NCBI GenBank assembly: GCA_964019135.1
Contig: OZ025258.1
Coordinates: 30,994,186-31,058,185 of the forward strand
Source of the DNA: Arenicola marina
Taxonomy: Eukaryota > Annelida > Polychaeta > Arenicolidae
Length of the DNA stretch: 64,000 bases
Reading direction: 5' to 3'
The notes below the pieces were generated by a model. The model saw only the letters and a list, made by a program, of their open reading frames with translations, was not told the origin of the DNA and searched no databases. Shown piece by piece: positions 35,371 through 49,000 of the stretch (the stretch's first letter is position 1; each line of letters begins with the position of its first letter). A program made the position numbers and the translations under genes.

Positions 35371-38300
35371 ATGTCAGTTCTCGCGGATTCTACTTCTGGC
35401 AGTTTGGCAACAGAAACACGGACACGTGCTTTTTGTGCAGGGCTGCCTGACTCGCCCCCTACGTAACAATGGATACCGCGCGCAGAGGGCTGTCCAGCTA
35501 CGACATAGGACTTGGAAGCGGCGCGGCCGGCGCGGCGGACAATTCTGGGTCGCGATTCTCAAATACAGAACTGTTAACTTTTTAGTGTCAATATATTTTA
35601 TTGAGGTCTATTCATATGACATATAATAATGAAACAAGAGAACTGCAAAACTAAAAATATCTATAATAACAATTAGCACATAAGGACACGCGTAGCATTA
35701 GAATATTTTTTGCAGTTTATATGTATACGTGTATATATAAAAATATAACATGACAAATAACTATGAAATGATACAAATGATCAATATGTATGGTACATGT
35801 TATCACTGTTAGTCCCTTCTCCTACATTTAACTACAGTTATGACAAGAGCACCATGACATGTCGCTTTGTTAATATATCCTGCGTGTTATAATAAATAAA
35901 TAAGTTTTATGCAGTCTTAACTTGTTCATTTCTTCATATATTTAGTTGAGCTTTTGCCACTACGTACTTTTACTCTTGTCTAATTCATATTTGCACACTT
36001 TGCAATATTTTATTGGCATTTTTACTGGAATGTTTACTGGCAAACTCCATTTCAACAATATAAAGAAAATAAAATGACAACTTAAAAAAAATTAAATAAA
36101 AAAATCTTTATAAAACGTACTGTACATATAAACTTTTCATCAGCTTAGACCTATATCTATGTGTAATATATCTCAGACAAAAATGTGGGTACAAATTATT
36201 TGCTAGATACAAAGGACATGATTGAGGATTTATATAATCGCACAATATTTGAAACGTTAGTACCACTACAATTTTTTATGTGTTATTATGTCAGTCTCGG
36301 TAAACGAGCAATATATTGAGCTCAAGTTGCTCAATCATATATGCTTAAAAAATGATACATATGCATCAGTAGTATGATGCTAACAAACAATGTATATGTG
36401 TTCATCAATTAACTACTTTGAACGAGATAAATCGATCTGTCAAATACACAAGCCGTTTCTCCATTTCCGTTAATTATTATTTTTCAAATATCGGGTATTC
36501 GGCCAAGTTTACTGAACGCAGCTATTGATACGGAATGATCAAAAATCATCAAATAGAACAATGACCGAAACGCAGATACGGCACAACCTCGTTGCCAAAC
36601 AACGCGAGTCTAGGATTACGGCCCGACTGAGAAAGTGACAATCGGACAGCTTAACGTATGCGGTTGGACAGAGAGCATCCAGCGGCTAAGGTAATGACTT
36701 ATTACAAACTGTAATTGTGACTTATTTTTTGTTTCGCACGACGCACAGACAATCCGACTACACTTGTGTCCTTTTTGCATGCTACTTGCCACCTGAATAC
36801 AGTGCATGGGGGAGAGATTGAATCATGTTTTTGGCACATCTGCTGAGCCAATTTTACACGCACGATGACACAGGTGATGTTATAGTATACGGAGATGTCA
36901 ACGCGAGAACAGGTGATCTGTGTGACATAATAAGCGACATTGATGACGGGCCTATAAGGGAATCTCTGGTTGCGGTGCATAATCAACATGGTAAGTCCCT
37001 CATAGAGTTTCTGCATGAAGCCAAACTATGCATGTTAAACGGAATAATATGTAACGATTTCAATGGCTTTACATGTATTACATCAAGGGGCTCATCGGTG
37101 GTGAATTACTGCCTAATACATCATAGCCAACTCTGCAGGTGCGATGAATACAGTCACGAGCATTATAGAAGCCATAGACAATGCTAGTTTGCAAAACTGG
37201 GGAAGCATTCCAAGGCGCCCGACCATTGTATGTTGACGTTTGAACTAACGACAAGCCCTGTATCACTGGTGGCTGAGCGGTGCCCAAACGGAACACAGGT
37301 TAATGTGAGGGACGTATCAAATATAAGTAGAAGGTACCAATTTGATCAAACGAGCAATGAAATCTGGTCCTCTGAACTAAGTCAGCGTGCTATAATTCAA
37401 CTGATAGAGCAAATCGAAAGTAACCGAAAGACCCAAGAGGACATAGACTCAATATACGACATGCTAGTTAGCGTTACTATCGATGAAATGAACAAAAGTA
37501 TCCCTTATCGCGATATTAACAAAAGGCAAAGGTACTAAAAAGTACCAAGTAAGAAATCTTGGAATCCAGAATTGCAGGAACTGTGGGAGACATTAAAAGC
37601 AGCCGATAAAGCAATGCGAAGGTGCAGGGAAGATAATTCAAAACGAGAACTGCAGGAACGATATAAGCAGGTCAGGCATAAGTTCGATAAACGATACAGA
37701 TGTTTGGAAAGACAACATCAATATAATGAAAGCGAAATCATAAATGACCTCCAAACCTCAAACCCTAAAGACTTCTGGACTGCTTTTAAGACATTGGGGC
37801 CGAAAAGGACAGGTGTCATTCCAGAAGAGGTACACCAGGAGGACGGGGAGGTGACGTTGGATCTGAATGACGTAAGGGCTAAATGGAAGGAGGATTTTGC
37901 CAAATTATATGATCTAAGTGACAATACTCATGATCAACAGACGAACGAGTGTTTGCAATCAGTAATACAAACTAACAAAGATCCTGAAGCAGCCATCCTT
38001 TGCATAGTATGAACAGATATCTGGACGGCAATTTTACAGAAATTGAGGTCTACGTGCTAGGTGCTAGGGAAATGTAAGAATGGAAAATCAACCGGTGTCG
38101 ATAATCTGCCATACGAGATATATAAAAACGATAGGGTAATAACGATTATGGTGCGATTTTTTTCAACTATGTTTCGATGCTGAGAAAACCTTCAATGTGG
38201 AAATTATGTTAAATCAGTTTGGTCAGTACAAAGAAAATGCATCACTTCTTGCCGGTCGAGCGCTAGGGTATGTGACGAGCGTGTATAAGGCAAACGGCTA

Positions 38301-39784
38301 TATGAGATATGAAACATACACCAAATTGTATGAAAGTTGTGTTTTACCGGTTATGAATTACGCCGCTGAGGTATGGGGTTACGAATGTTTTTCAAAGCCT
38401 GACACTGTTCATCATCGCGCAATGAGAATCTTTCTCGGGGTTCATAAATTTACTCCCATCGAGGCACTCTACGGAGACATGGGATGGCTTAGACCTTAGT
38501 ATCTAAGGTGGATTGAAATGACCAGGCTGTGGAATAGGTTCATTAACCTCCCACAGGAACGAAAATAATATTTAATTTTGCCTACGATTGCAGCTTTTCT
38601 GGCTTTAACTGGTGTACAGAGGTTCGCATATTCCCTCTGAATGTGGGTACCAGGATTTCTACGAAAATAAATAAAGTACAAGAAAGATAATGGGGACAAA
38701 CCAAAGTGAAAAAGCCAAAGCTATAATTTTATAACAAGTTACACTATGTTGCAAGAAATCTAGCAGGAAGCGAGCGGTCTGTCGTAGCGCAATTAAGGAT
38801 GGGAGTGTACCATTTAGAGTGGAAACGGGACGATTCAACAACACACCGCGAGAGGAACGTATATGTTTATTTGGTGAAGATAACATCATAGAAGGTGAGA
38901 TTCATTTAGTATTTGAATGTAACTTTTATAACGAATTTTGGAATGATTGGTTGTACAATCTACATAGTCGATGCCCTACCTCCCGCAGTTTCACTAGAAA
39001 TCAACAACTAACTTACATGTTTAACTATTGTTCGCGTCAATTAGCAAAAAATACACCAGACAGTGTTTAGAAAAGAGGAAGACCGTACAATATCAAATTA
39101 ATAAAATTTGTGAGAGCTAATATATTTTCTTAAATTAGAGTGATTTGTAAGCCCGCAGGGCTGGGCCAACCTGCTATTTAGTATCGTTTGTGTATCATGT
39201 ATATATGTTGGCATGTCACTATAATAAAATATATTTGAATATGAACTTGAACAAGTTCAAAGTGTCTTCCACCAATATAGTGCAACTAGATAGTTAACAG
39301 GTGCTTATTTAAGTTGCATACAGGTCCAGAATGGGGGAGGGGAGCAACTACATATAGTTAGGTATTTACATATGTGCCGCCCAAATGACCCTTTTTTCCC
39401 CTTTTTTCCCCTTTTTTCTCTTAATCCCTGAAGCAGAACTCTAAAATCACTGTCGATGTGCCCATCTGGGACTGATTTTTTTTCTAAATTGCAGTTCTTG
39501 ACTACTCAGTTCAGGTGATATTTTAAATGATATTTTATGGCATGGACGGCACACCCACACTACTGTAGTAATATAGTGCCCCCCTGGAAGGGACCCACCC
39601 TTTTCTCGCCGCACCCATCGCGCAGTTTGCCTGGTTCCAAGTCCCAAATCGTGACTAGGATGACAGGTTTTTGAATCGTCAAACAGGGAGTAAAAAATTA
39701 AAGTCGCATATAACGTCGTTGTTTCCAAAATCTGATCTCGTCATATATCGCACACATAAAACGAGATCCACTTGCATTCCTTAT
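35371..39784. other. 4.4-kb insertion separating distal from proximal upstream DNA of copy A
   Basis: Comparison with copy B (where GATCAATACAAATGGAAGTC is continuous) places an insertion between GATCAATA at 35,362-35,370 and CTAATGGATGTTGTCGCGCG at about 39,785. It holds an AT-rich block (35,590-36,500, no gene seen), the LINE fragment at 36,800-39,251, and about 0.5 kb of unassigned DNA. It is probably several nested events rather than one. Confidence 0.65.
36800..39251 (+). mobile_element. Non-LTR retrotransposon (LINE) with APE-type endonuclease, reverse transcriptase core deleted
   Basis: An endonuclease segment (VIVYGDVNARTGDLCDII, NQHGKSLIEFLHEAKLCMLN, ITSRGSSVVNY) lies at 36,825-37,187. 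A linker segment follows at 37,572-38,012 (NPKDFWTAFKTLGPKRTG, WKEDFAKLYD). The first reverse transcriptase motif (KCKNGKSTGVDNLPYEIY) lies near 38,072. The sequence then jumps at about 38,185 to the thumb/C-terminal part (YTKLYESCVLPVMNYAAEVW). The catalytic palm with its YADD box is missing, and several frame changes and stops occur. The 3' end has AATAAAATATATTTGAATATG AAC-type tail repeats in two parts. It is a dead copy; clade not resolved. Confidence 0.82.
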
Positions 39785-40053
39785 ACTAATGGATGTTGTC
39801 GCGCGTCAAGACACAAATAATAGATGTCACTTGGCGGCGACCGACGTTACTAACAATGGGGCTACGGCAGCTCTGACAGTAGCAGTAGGAAGCAGGCAGT
39901 CCAATAGCGCCCTTTCAGTGATTCCCCTATAAGGCTCGTGTGGACAGTCAATGGTATAAAGCTCCCTCACTCTTGCACACATTGGGGAGACAAGCTAGGG
40001 TGCGAGGTGGTGACTATCTATGTAGCTCTCCGACACACAGCAGCAGGGGCGCT
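39785..40053 (+). promoter_or_regulatory. Proximal promoter of gene 2 copy A, with CCAAT and TATA boxes
   Basis: CCAATAGCGCCCTTTCA at 39,901 is shared exactly with copy B (61,238). TATAAA lies at 39,955-39,960, about 95 bases before the ATG, placing the start near 39,985. At the matching place copy B reads GAAATGAA, so its TATA box seems lost. GACACACAGCAGCAGGGGCG just before the ATG is also conserved in both copies. Confidence 0.6.
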
Positions 40054-43000
40054 ATGGATGCCCAAATAGTGGTTTTAGTCCTCGGATTACTACCGGTTGT
40101 CAGCTGTCAGCCATGTGTGCAATGGAATACCATCGACGGTAAGTTTCCAGTCATTGAGGAGAAACGGGGACGGGCGGGGTGGGGGGAGGGGAGGGGGAGG
40201 GCTATATAGTTTAATTTTGTGTTTCCTTTAATTGGTCAATAATTATCGTTACATACATCCAGTGCCGGAAAAAAAGGGGATAAAAACAGTGAACGTTCCT
40301 CCTCAAACGATTTGATACCGGAGACGAATGCTTACGTTTTATTTTTGCGCTTAATGAACGGAGTATGTAAGCATTTATTCATTTATGTCAAGCACCCACA
40401 ACCCAGATGGCAAGGTCGAAACGAGTTGACACTTATTATCGGCTCGGCATCGATATTTGACATCGCATCGAAATCAAAGTGACACACTTTTATCCAACGT
40501 CTAGCCGACTTAATTCGCTGGAATTTCCATAGGAAATCGATAGTAAGGTCGGACTGGGTTAGATGTTAAAACGCCTCGACCATCAATGTCAAACCGGTCC
40601 AGTCTGAAAATCCGAATCGGATTTAGGCCTGCAATATGATACTTCGCGAACTAATAATGACGTGCACAGTAAACAAAGCAAATTGCGGGGGATCAAAATC
40701 AATTCGACACGGAATCTGGTTTGAAACGTTATAACGTATTTAAATAATATTTAATTTGATGTGTAACTAGCCATCACAATATAATCATATCTGTTGATGT
40801 GTTAATAGAAAGAAAGAACTATTATATCGCAACGATTGGGCCAAATCGATATTATCTAGATTGTTGTACTACTGTGTTCCATGTTCCGTTTTTTTTGAGT
40901 TTTTTGAGCCAATAAGCTACGGCTTCTGCTCCTTGCCAACCTGTTCTGTATTATTTTGATTTGTGTACTCTTCATGGCAATAAAGATTATTATTATTAAT
41001 AAGAGACGAATAAATTCAGCAGCAGACAATACTATGCCAGCTCCAGAACTAAAAGTCACAAAACAAACTCGCTAGTCATCCACGATATTTACACACTGAA
41101 TCGTTCGTAAAGTAATCGAGAATTCAAAAGTGTACTTATTTGTGGCAAATTACGTTGAATTATGCTGAGAATTGATGGTTTTTCAAAAGCTCCCAACAAG
41201 AAATTGTAGCACTGTGCGCCTAGAGCACGCGGTCAAATGTTAATCTATTTGCCCGCCTCGTCCAAAGTGAAATAATCATTCGTAGCAAATTTAGGCGTAT
41301 AACAAGCAACGATAATGTATGATAATTTTGATAATTTTAAATCGATAAGGCTTGACAAAGTAGTGGCCCAGTAAACACACGACGTTCGCACAACGTTGGT
41401 TTTTGGTTGTAACCACGTCATCTCAAAGTTAACACCAGGACAACGTTGTTACAACGTTTGTCGCAAACATTGAACTAACATTTTCTAGACTAATCTAGCC
41501 TATATTCAATAAAAATAAAACCTTTGCCATGTGTAGTGACTAATAAAAATTGGTTGCGTGTAGCCGTTGTTTTAAATACAAAATGGTGAGAAGTCGGGAG
41601 TAGACGTTTTCACAACGTTGGGGCAACGTTGCCTGAAAAACCAGAAACCAAAAAACGATATTTTAATTGATTGTCTTTGACAGTCATGTTTCTAATGAAA
41701 TCAGCGTGTACGGTTTGTTTTTCACAAAAGGTATAATTTTAATACAGGGCTGAATGTCTGACAACGTTATCTGACAACGTTCAGACAACGTAAAAAAAAA
41801 TGATGTTATATCAACATGGTCATGACGTTAACTTGTTTGCTGGGAGACCACATCAGCACCACCACCCCCTCTAGCTATAGGCGACGACAAAAATCTTAAT
41901 TTGGCGACGTTACATTCGACAGCAGATTGTAATGCCACATCGCTAAAACTGAAGAAATGACTGCGATTCTGTTTTAGAGTAATGACACTTTCATTTTCTG
42001 GTCTCAGTTGATCCACGTCCCCGGCATGAATCATGCCCCTACCTCGATCACTGGTTTAGTGGCGAAATTCGTCCCTGTGTGCAGCAAACCTTAGACCCCA
42101 ACATTTCTCTTTACTTCTAAAACCTTTTTGCGTTGTAAATTAAACAATTTAGTTGTCGGATTTATGCAGAGAATCGATGTCAATCTGCTGTCCAGTTGTC
42201 CGATGTTCACAAAGCAGATATCCACCAACGATGCAATATGCCGACGGAAAATTTGACAAGACGTGAATCTGAATTTGCCGACACGATACGACGTCGAAAC
42301 GAGTGTTCCTTCCGATATTGGGACTTGATACTTGATTGATTGCGATGGCCTCTTGCCGATTTTGTGCAGGGTTTTGAGGCTATGTAGGATTATTTTTATT
42401 GTGTAACTATTAGGAACGTTAAACACAGGGCAGATGACATATATGAAGCGCCTACATTATGCAGTATGAGGCGGCTATATAGGATATATGTGTGAAATAT
42501 GTGCGCATGCGTTTCATATTAAAACGGTCGCAAAGCCCTCCAAATCATTCTCTACTTTATGATCACGTTTTTTCGTCGGGCCGGCATCTATATTCATAGG
42601 CTTCTAAATGGTGTTACAAACACTCTTGCCGAAGCGGGTACGTACCTGCTATTTTAGGACTTTCCATCTAATTTCTCAATCGCAATGGGATAATGTGCTC
42701 GATGTGCGCTAATTAATTAACGCCGTTGAAATCAATTGAACTGTTTCGCTCTTCCGACAGGCTGGTATGTGGCGCTGCGGTCGACTCCAGGCACCGGAGT
42801 CCCCATCTATCCGCTGTGGTCCCAAACACAAACCCTGAACAGCAAGGACTGTTCGCTGTATACCACGGACAGCGACGTCGCAGGCGTAGTCAAAACGTCA
42901 CTGGTCGATTCCTGGACTTACATTAACCAGGTTAGTGATGTATTTGTCGTGTCAATTTATTATTTAAGTGACGCGTTGGACAGTGCCCTAAAGGAAAACT

Positions 43001-46000
43001 CATCAACGCCTAATCAATTTAATTTCAATTTAAGGTTGGTTACTGTGGGACCACAAAATTTCATTTCATTTGATTATTTAGTACAGTCAATATAGTTGAA
43101 TAAATTGTGCCTCGTTTGATACACAAACTTTGGGATATGGGTAAGTAAAGCTCTGGAAAGATATTTAGTTACAAAGCCAACTTATAAATAACGAACAACT
43201 AAAATAAAGGCGTGAAGTCACCAGTTTTTTACATTCGCTAAAAATAAAACATAAGACTTTTTGCTATCGCGTCTCGTACTGTATTGTACAACTACAGAAC
43301 AATATAATATAGTCCAATGTGCCACTTATTCCCACAATCGTCTTTTAAGATATTAATAGCAATGTAATTTATTTAAAATGCGCTGTACGTTGATCCACCA
43401 TGGAGTCTTCTGCTCTAAGCCACGATTCTCACTCTCATGACGCCTCTGTCCATTAGGCTGTCATTCTGTTTGACAGGTGAAGGTGTCCCTCATTCGGGAC
43501 GGCCAGGAGGAAGCCTTTGTGGTGTTTGACGGACACCAGTCCGACAAGATCTCCTGGGCCAACAGGACCCGGATTATCGACTCCAGCTATACAGACATCA
43601 CCACGGCACCTTTAGGCATGTTCTCGCTAGAAGGGTGAGGATTTATGCTTTTTAGATGACTTTTGTTTGGATAGCAAATGGGTTTATATGATCTCGCCTC
43701 CTTAAAGGACACATGAGAGCGTTGATACCACATGACACATCTCGAAATATAGTCTTGCAAACTTACGGGAAAACCAGACCATAGGAATTGTGGCCATTAT
43801 CTTTTTGTTCTCATGGTTGAATGCTTTTTGTTGAGTTTAAGTCAATGGACAGATATAATCTGAGCCTCCCAGAATTTAAATTGGTAGGTACAAAATAAGT
43901 GTAAAACTTATTCCTTGCTATTGTTTAGGGCGTTATAACTTAGGAATAAAATCGAGGAAACACAGAAGAATAATATGGGCAAAAGTTATTTTGGCGTGGC
44001 ACCAACTGTTTAGGAACGCTTTAGACAACAAGAGGTCAAATTTGCTCTCATATATATTTTTAGTTTCCCTCGAATGGGGGCTTGAGTCTTGACTGGGGTC
44101 TTGTGGCACGAGAATCAATGCACTATCAAGAGTGAATGCAGTATTTTGATCAGGGCTGATCCATTCATACCTTCTTAAGTAATCATACCTTATCATACTT
44201 TATTTATCTAATCATACCATATCACGCTTTGTCTAACTAATCATACCACATCATACCTTTTGATGTGTCTTTTGTAACTCGATTTAGTAACAAATACTAT
44301 CAAAGCGGAATTTTAGTTTTTACGCCGATGCCGACCGTACTCTTCTGCGGCGGTTTTACTTCTCTTCATCCCATGGGGGATGTGATTTGGACTACGGATG
44401 GCTCATGGTGAAAGACGCCGCCTCGGGTACCTGCCAATACGAACTGAATGGTCACCCCGTTCCCAGCTTCTTCTACAGTTTAACATTCACAATGTCAAAT
44501 TACCTTGGTAAGTAACTTTAGGTTAACGTAACAGAGTAACATGCCTTTAATAAATATCCAATGCGCAACATGATTTCAAGACAAGCTCAATGGACAGATT
44601 TGAAACATGACCTAACAATAATCCCGGATTAATCTATTGTTACATGAACATTAATGGATTACATCCCTTTACAGACTGTTTACAGTGTTATTTTCGTCAA
44701 CAGATTATGACACCGCAGATGTGTTTTTAGTCTTGGTAAAGTTAGAAGGTAGGTTCCTTCCAACCAAAAAGAACTTGCTACGTGCTGTGGTAATACGTTT
44801 GTTATTATATCGTATGTATTGGTGAACTAATGCATGTAGGGATCGTGGAGCAATATGTAAATACTTTACAGTATTTTTTATTGATTTTTGCAATGCTAGT
44901 TACTAGAAGGGAACCGCTATTGATAAGAAACACATCTGTGTTTATTCCTTACACTGTGCATGGCTTTCCGCTCTGTGTCCTATGTTCCAACTTATCTTCC
45001 TATATTCTCCCTTTTAATCTACTATGGATATGTCTATTTATTTCTGTGGTGACATGGCAACATGGGGGCCACCACGGGGTAGGTGGTGTATGCGTGGTCG
45101 TCTAGTGCGTGCTCGTGGATTCCTGACGGGAAAATTCCACGCGCGTCTTTGGGGATTACTTACATTATACAAGCTACTCGTATGCCAATTTGATAACTTT
45201 CCAAAAGACTTTCATCTACAACTAGCCATAGATGTTTGGGTATCAACATTCGAATTCCTTACCAATAGACCTATAAGAGATGAGATTTCCTACATTCAAT
45301 AGAAGCCAATTAATAGGAAATATGTTACAGACACTAGTTTCGTAAGACATTGGCTAGGCTAGGTTATCACTTACATCCTACTGCAAGGATGGCGACAAAA
45401 GAACAAGAAAGTCCCGAATCAAAATACAAATTAAAGTTGGTAAAATTTAAACCAGAGTAAACAAATGTGGGTCTGCCTTGCTCGAGAGTTGACCGGAAAT
45501 GGGAATGGACGACGTCGCTGATTGGCTGAAAAACGGAACAGTCTATTGTACACCTACGTATCATCACCCAGCCCGCAGCTATGCTCTCATCCACCTGCAG
45601 TCATGTCTCTTAGCACCAGACTGTATCGGGTCTGTGGTGCTTTGGCGGCTGAAGGCGTAGCTGCGGCCTGGATAAAGGCATCTGTTTAGTGGTGCTGAGA
45701 GACATGGCTACAGGCGGCTGAGGGCGAAATTTGAATTCCTTTAAAAATAACGTTGGTCAAAAGGCTTATCCAGCATGAGGGAGCTTGGCAAAATTTGTTT
45801 TGTAAAACGATATGCAGTGAAAGTGCTGTGTTGGGAGCTTGATTTGAAATCATTGACTGTCTACACCAAGGCGATCAATCCATTTTGGGCTGAGGTTTTT
45901 AAGTCGTGGAAACATTATAAACAAGTTTACCACTGTGAAAGTATAATTTTAGAATACCCCTTATGGAACATCTATTTCATGACCAATGAGAACATAAGTA

Positions 46001-49000
46001 GAAGGAAGAACGAATTTATTGAGAAAGGTGTAATTTTTGTGAGTGATGTCATAAAATGATAATGGAAATCCATTACTCTTGGACGAATTTAGCTATAAGT
46101 ATGACATTAAGATGCATTTTGCAGACTTTTATGGTATGATTCACTCCATTCCTAGAGAATAGAGGAACCAGTTAATGGAAAGAGGAAATAACTTAATATC
46201 CGTCACGCGTGGATACACAGATCACTTAGTGGGGTTAAAACGCCTGTGGAACAACATTTATAAGTCGCGTAGACTTTATAAAGTACCTCTTACCGCTACT
46301 GTAGACGAAAGGATGAGAAGTTTTCAATTTGCAATGCTTCATAGAACTTTACAAATCAGTATTTATATATGTGTAAAATTGTAAGTTCGGATAGATGTGG
46401 ACTTTGTCATAATGACCTAGAAACTCTTGAACACCTGTTTTGCCACTGCCAAATAGTAAAACCATTTTTTTGGGGGAGACTTGAAACGTTTACTTGACGA
46501 GAACACCGAATATAATGTCAGCACCTTTATTTCTTTAAAATCTGTGAACTTAGGGGCTGTTTTACCAACTTGTGGTCCACTTGTAAACCATATCTTGATA
46601 ATTGTCAAAAAGTATATATACAATTGCAAATGGGTTCAGCGTATACCGCATGTAAGTGGAATGTGGAACGTCATAAGCTATTATTACGTGGTAGAAAGTT
46701 TTAAAGTAAAACATCAGCAACATTTATCTAAACAGAATTTAAAGCGGAAATGGAAACCACATGAGGTGCTTTTTGCAGAATCCTGAATACTACTTATTAC
46801 TTACTATTTATAATAAACGTGTCACGCGTTTTCCCCCGTGGACTATGTTCAATATTGTAATTATCTCTTTACTATCATGAAAATAAAAAATAAATCATAT
46901 ATATAAAAAAATTTGATTCCTTATAACTAGGCCTAAAAAAGATTTCCTACATTCAATAGAAGCAAATGAATAGGAAATATCATGTTACAGACACTAGTTT
47001 CGTTAGACATTGGCTAGGCAAGTTATTACTTACACCGTGCTGCATGGATGGCAACATGCGACAAAATCCCGAATCTAAATACAATTGATAATTGGTAGGA
47101 ATTAAACCAGAGAAAACAAATGTGGGTCTACCTTGCTCGTGAGTTGACCGGAAATGGGAATGGGCGACGTCGCTGATTAGCTGAAAAACGGTACAATCCA
47201 TCGTAAACCTATGTATCATCATCCAGCCCGCAGCTACGCCCTCAGCCGCCTGCAGCCATGTCTCTCAGCACCAGATGACACCTGGTCTGTGGTGCTGAGA
47301 GACATGGCTACAGGCGGCTGAGGGCGTAGCTGCGGACTGGGTGATGATATCTAGTCTGTGGTGCTGAAAGACATGGCTACAGGCGGCAGAGGACGTAGCT
47401 GCGGGCTGGATGATGATACCTGGTCTGTGGTAAACGACTAGCTTGTATTCGTCATTTCCATCGATGCCCTGCAGTCTAGTATTTAATACATCACCAACTG
47501 ATACCATAGCGCGTGGAATATCTGAAACCATATTTTGGTCAATATGTGTCCATTTGGCAACACGTTTGATGCATTTCTCCAATCCGATACTTGAGATACA
47601 CACGATTGTAACATTCAGCGTACAGTTCGGCAGACCAAAGTATACGATACGCTTTTGGTGTATTGCCGAACTATCGATGCGCGTCATGCCGAACTGTCGT
47701 TGTTTGTAACGCCGAACTGTTCGCCTGTGCATGCATCGAAAAAGTGAAATGTAACCTGTACTTGACAGTTGCTTGAATTAGTTTTCAGTGTACGCATGGT
47801 TGTTATGGTTATGACGACACACTGATTTATACCGCCAGCGCGTCATGGTAACGCCCGCACATTGTTTCTATCTACGTGTGTCACTGAGGGCATGGCTCAC
47901 AAAGCGATGTATTTCTTACAAAAACATGAACAATAGTGATAAAAACGGTACAATCGACCGTTCCAGGGGAAATTCTGGCATGCGTGTGTTTCAGGTAAAC
48001 TCTATAGCTCGCTCTGGGCTGCGTAGCATGTAAAAGGCGGGTACTGATCGACTTGCAGCTGCATAATTTTCATAATTTGCATAATAATAAGTTTAAGTGG
48101 TTTCTAAAAACAAAAAGCCACTTAGTACAGATAAGTATCTTGTCTATCAAATAATATTATTTTAAGAACGAGATGGTGGCATAAAAACCGAGAAAACAGC
48201 TGATATAAATGCCAATCGGCGAATGGAGAGATTGTCACTACGCTGTGGCAGGAAAGTGGCCATATTCCCGGTTTGCTGTTGTTCTTTAGTGCGGAAATAA
48301 TTTGGATTTTATTTTGTCTAAATGTATTAAAAATCTAATTGAAGAATATTTATTATATAGAATGCATGACTTGGTACCCGATGTGTGCCGATTATAAGTT
48401 GTTATAAAGCGATGATATTGACTGTTGCTGTCACTGTCTTGTCAATGCAAGTCTGAGTGAACTGGGTGGCTCGACCCCTGTTGCGTAGCAACCAAGAATG
48501 TCGAACGGGAAGCCTAACAGAAAAGACTCTTAAAATATTCTTAATCTAGTGAGATATTAGCTGTGCTTTCATTATGTAATGTAATACTTACAGGAAAGTT
48601 TATAGAGACATCTTGATTGTTTGTTCTGTGAGTAACAGTGTCATAGAACCAATCTATTCCTGGCAAAAGAAACGTTGAAGCCGGGCACCAGAACCCAACT
48701 CCCAACGCAAAAAACATGCAAAAATCTGTTTTCTAACTTGTAACACACAGTGTCTATTTTTGACTATAGATGTCGCCTGGGGTATCTGGAACAGTTTATC
48801 GTATCATTCATGTTGTTCAAGGAAGTATTCCAGAGAGGAATATCAACATGTTCAATGTAATAGTATTTATTTCGCAGGTGATGTAAGTTACTGTTGTAAA
48901 TTAGATAAAAAAGGTAAATCTTTAGAAAGAGAAGTACCACAGTTTGCTTGTCTTGATGTAGCAGATTTGGTAGCTCGAGCTGATATTGTCGTTCCGGTCT

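Noticed and set aside
45253-47245. LTR retrotransposon bounded by the ~340-bp direct repeats
   Set aside because: The interior carries a Tx1/L1-like LINE fragment, and the repeats lack TG...CA ends and a primer-binding site. No LTR-element proteins are present.
47265-47732. 155-codon minus-strand frame as a gene
   Set aside because: Its C-terminal third is the translated tandem/inverted repeat. The rest shows no motif I recognise, although a transposon-derived origin is possible.
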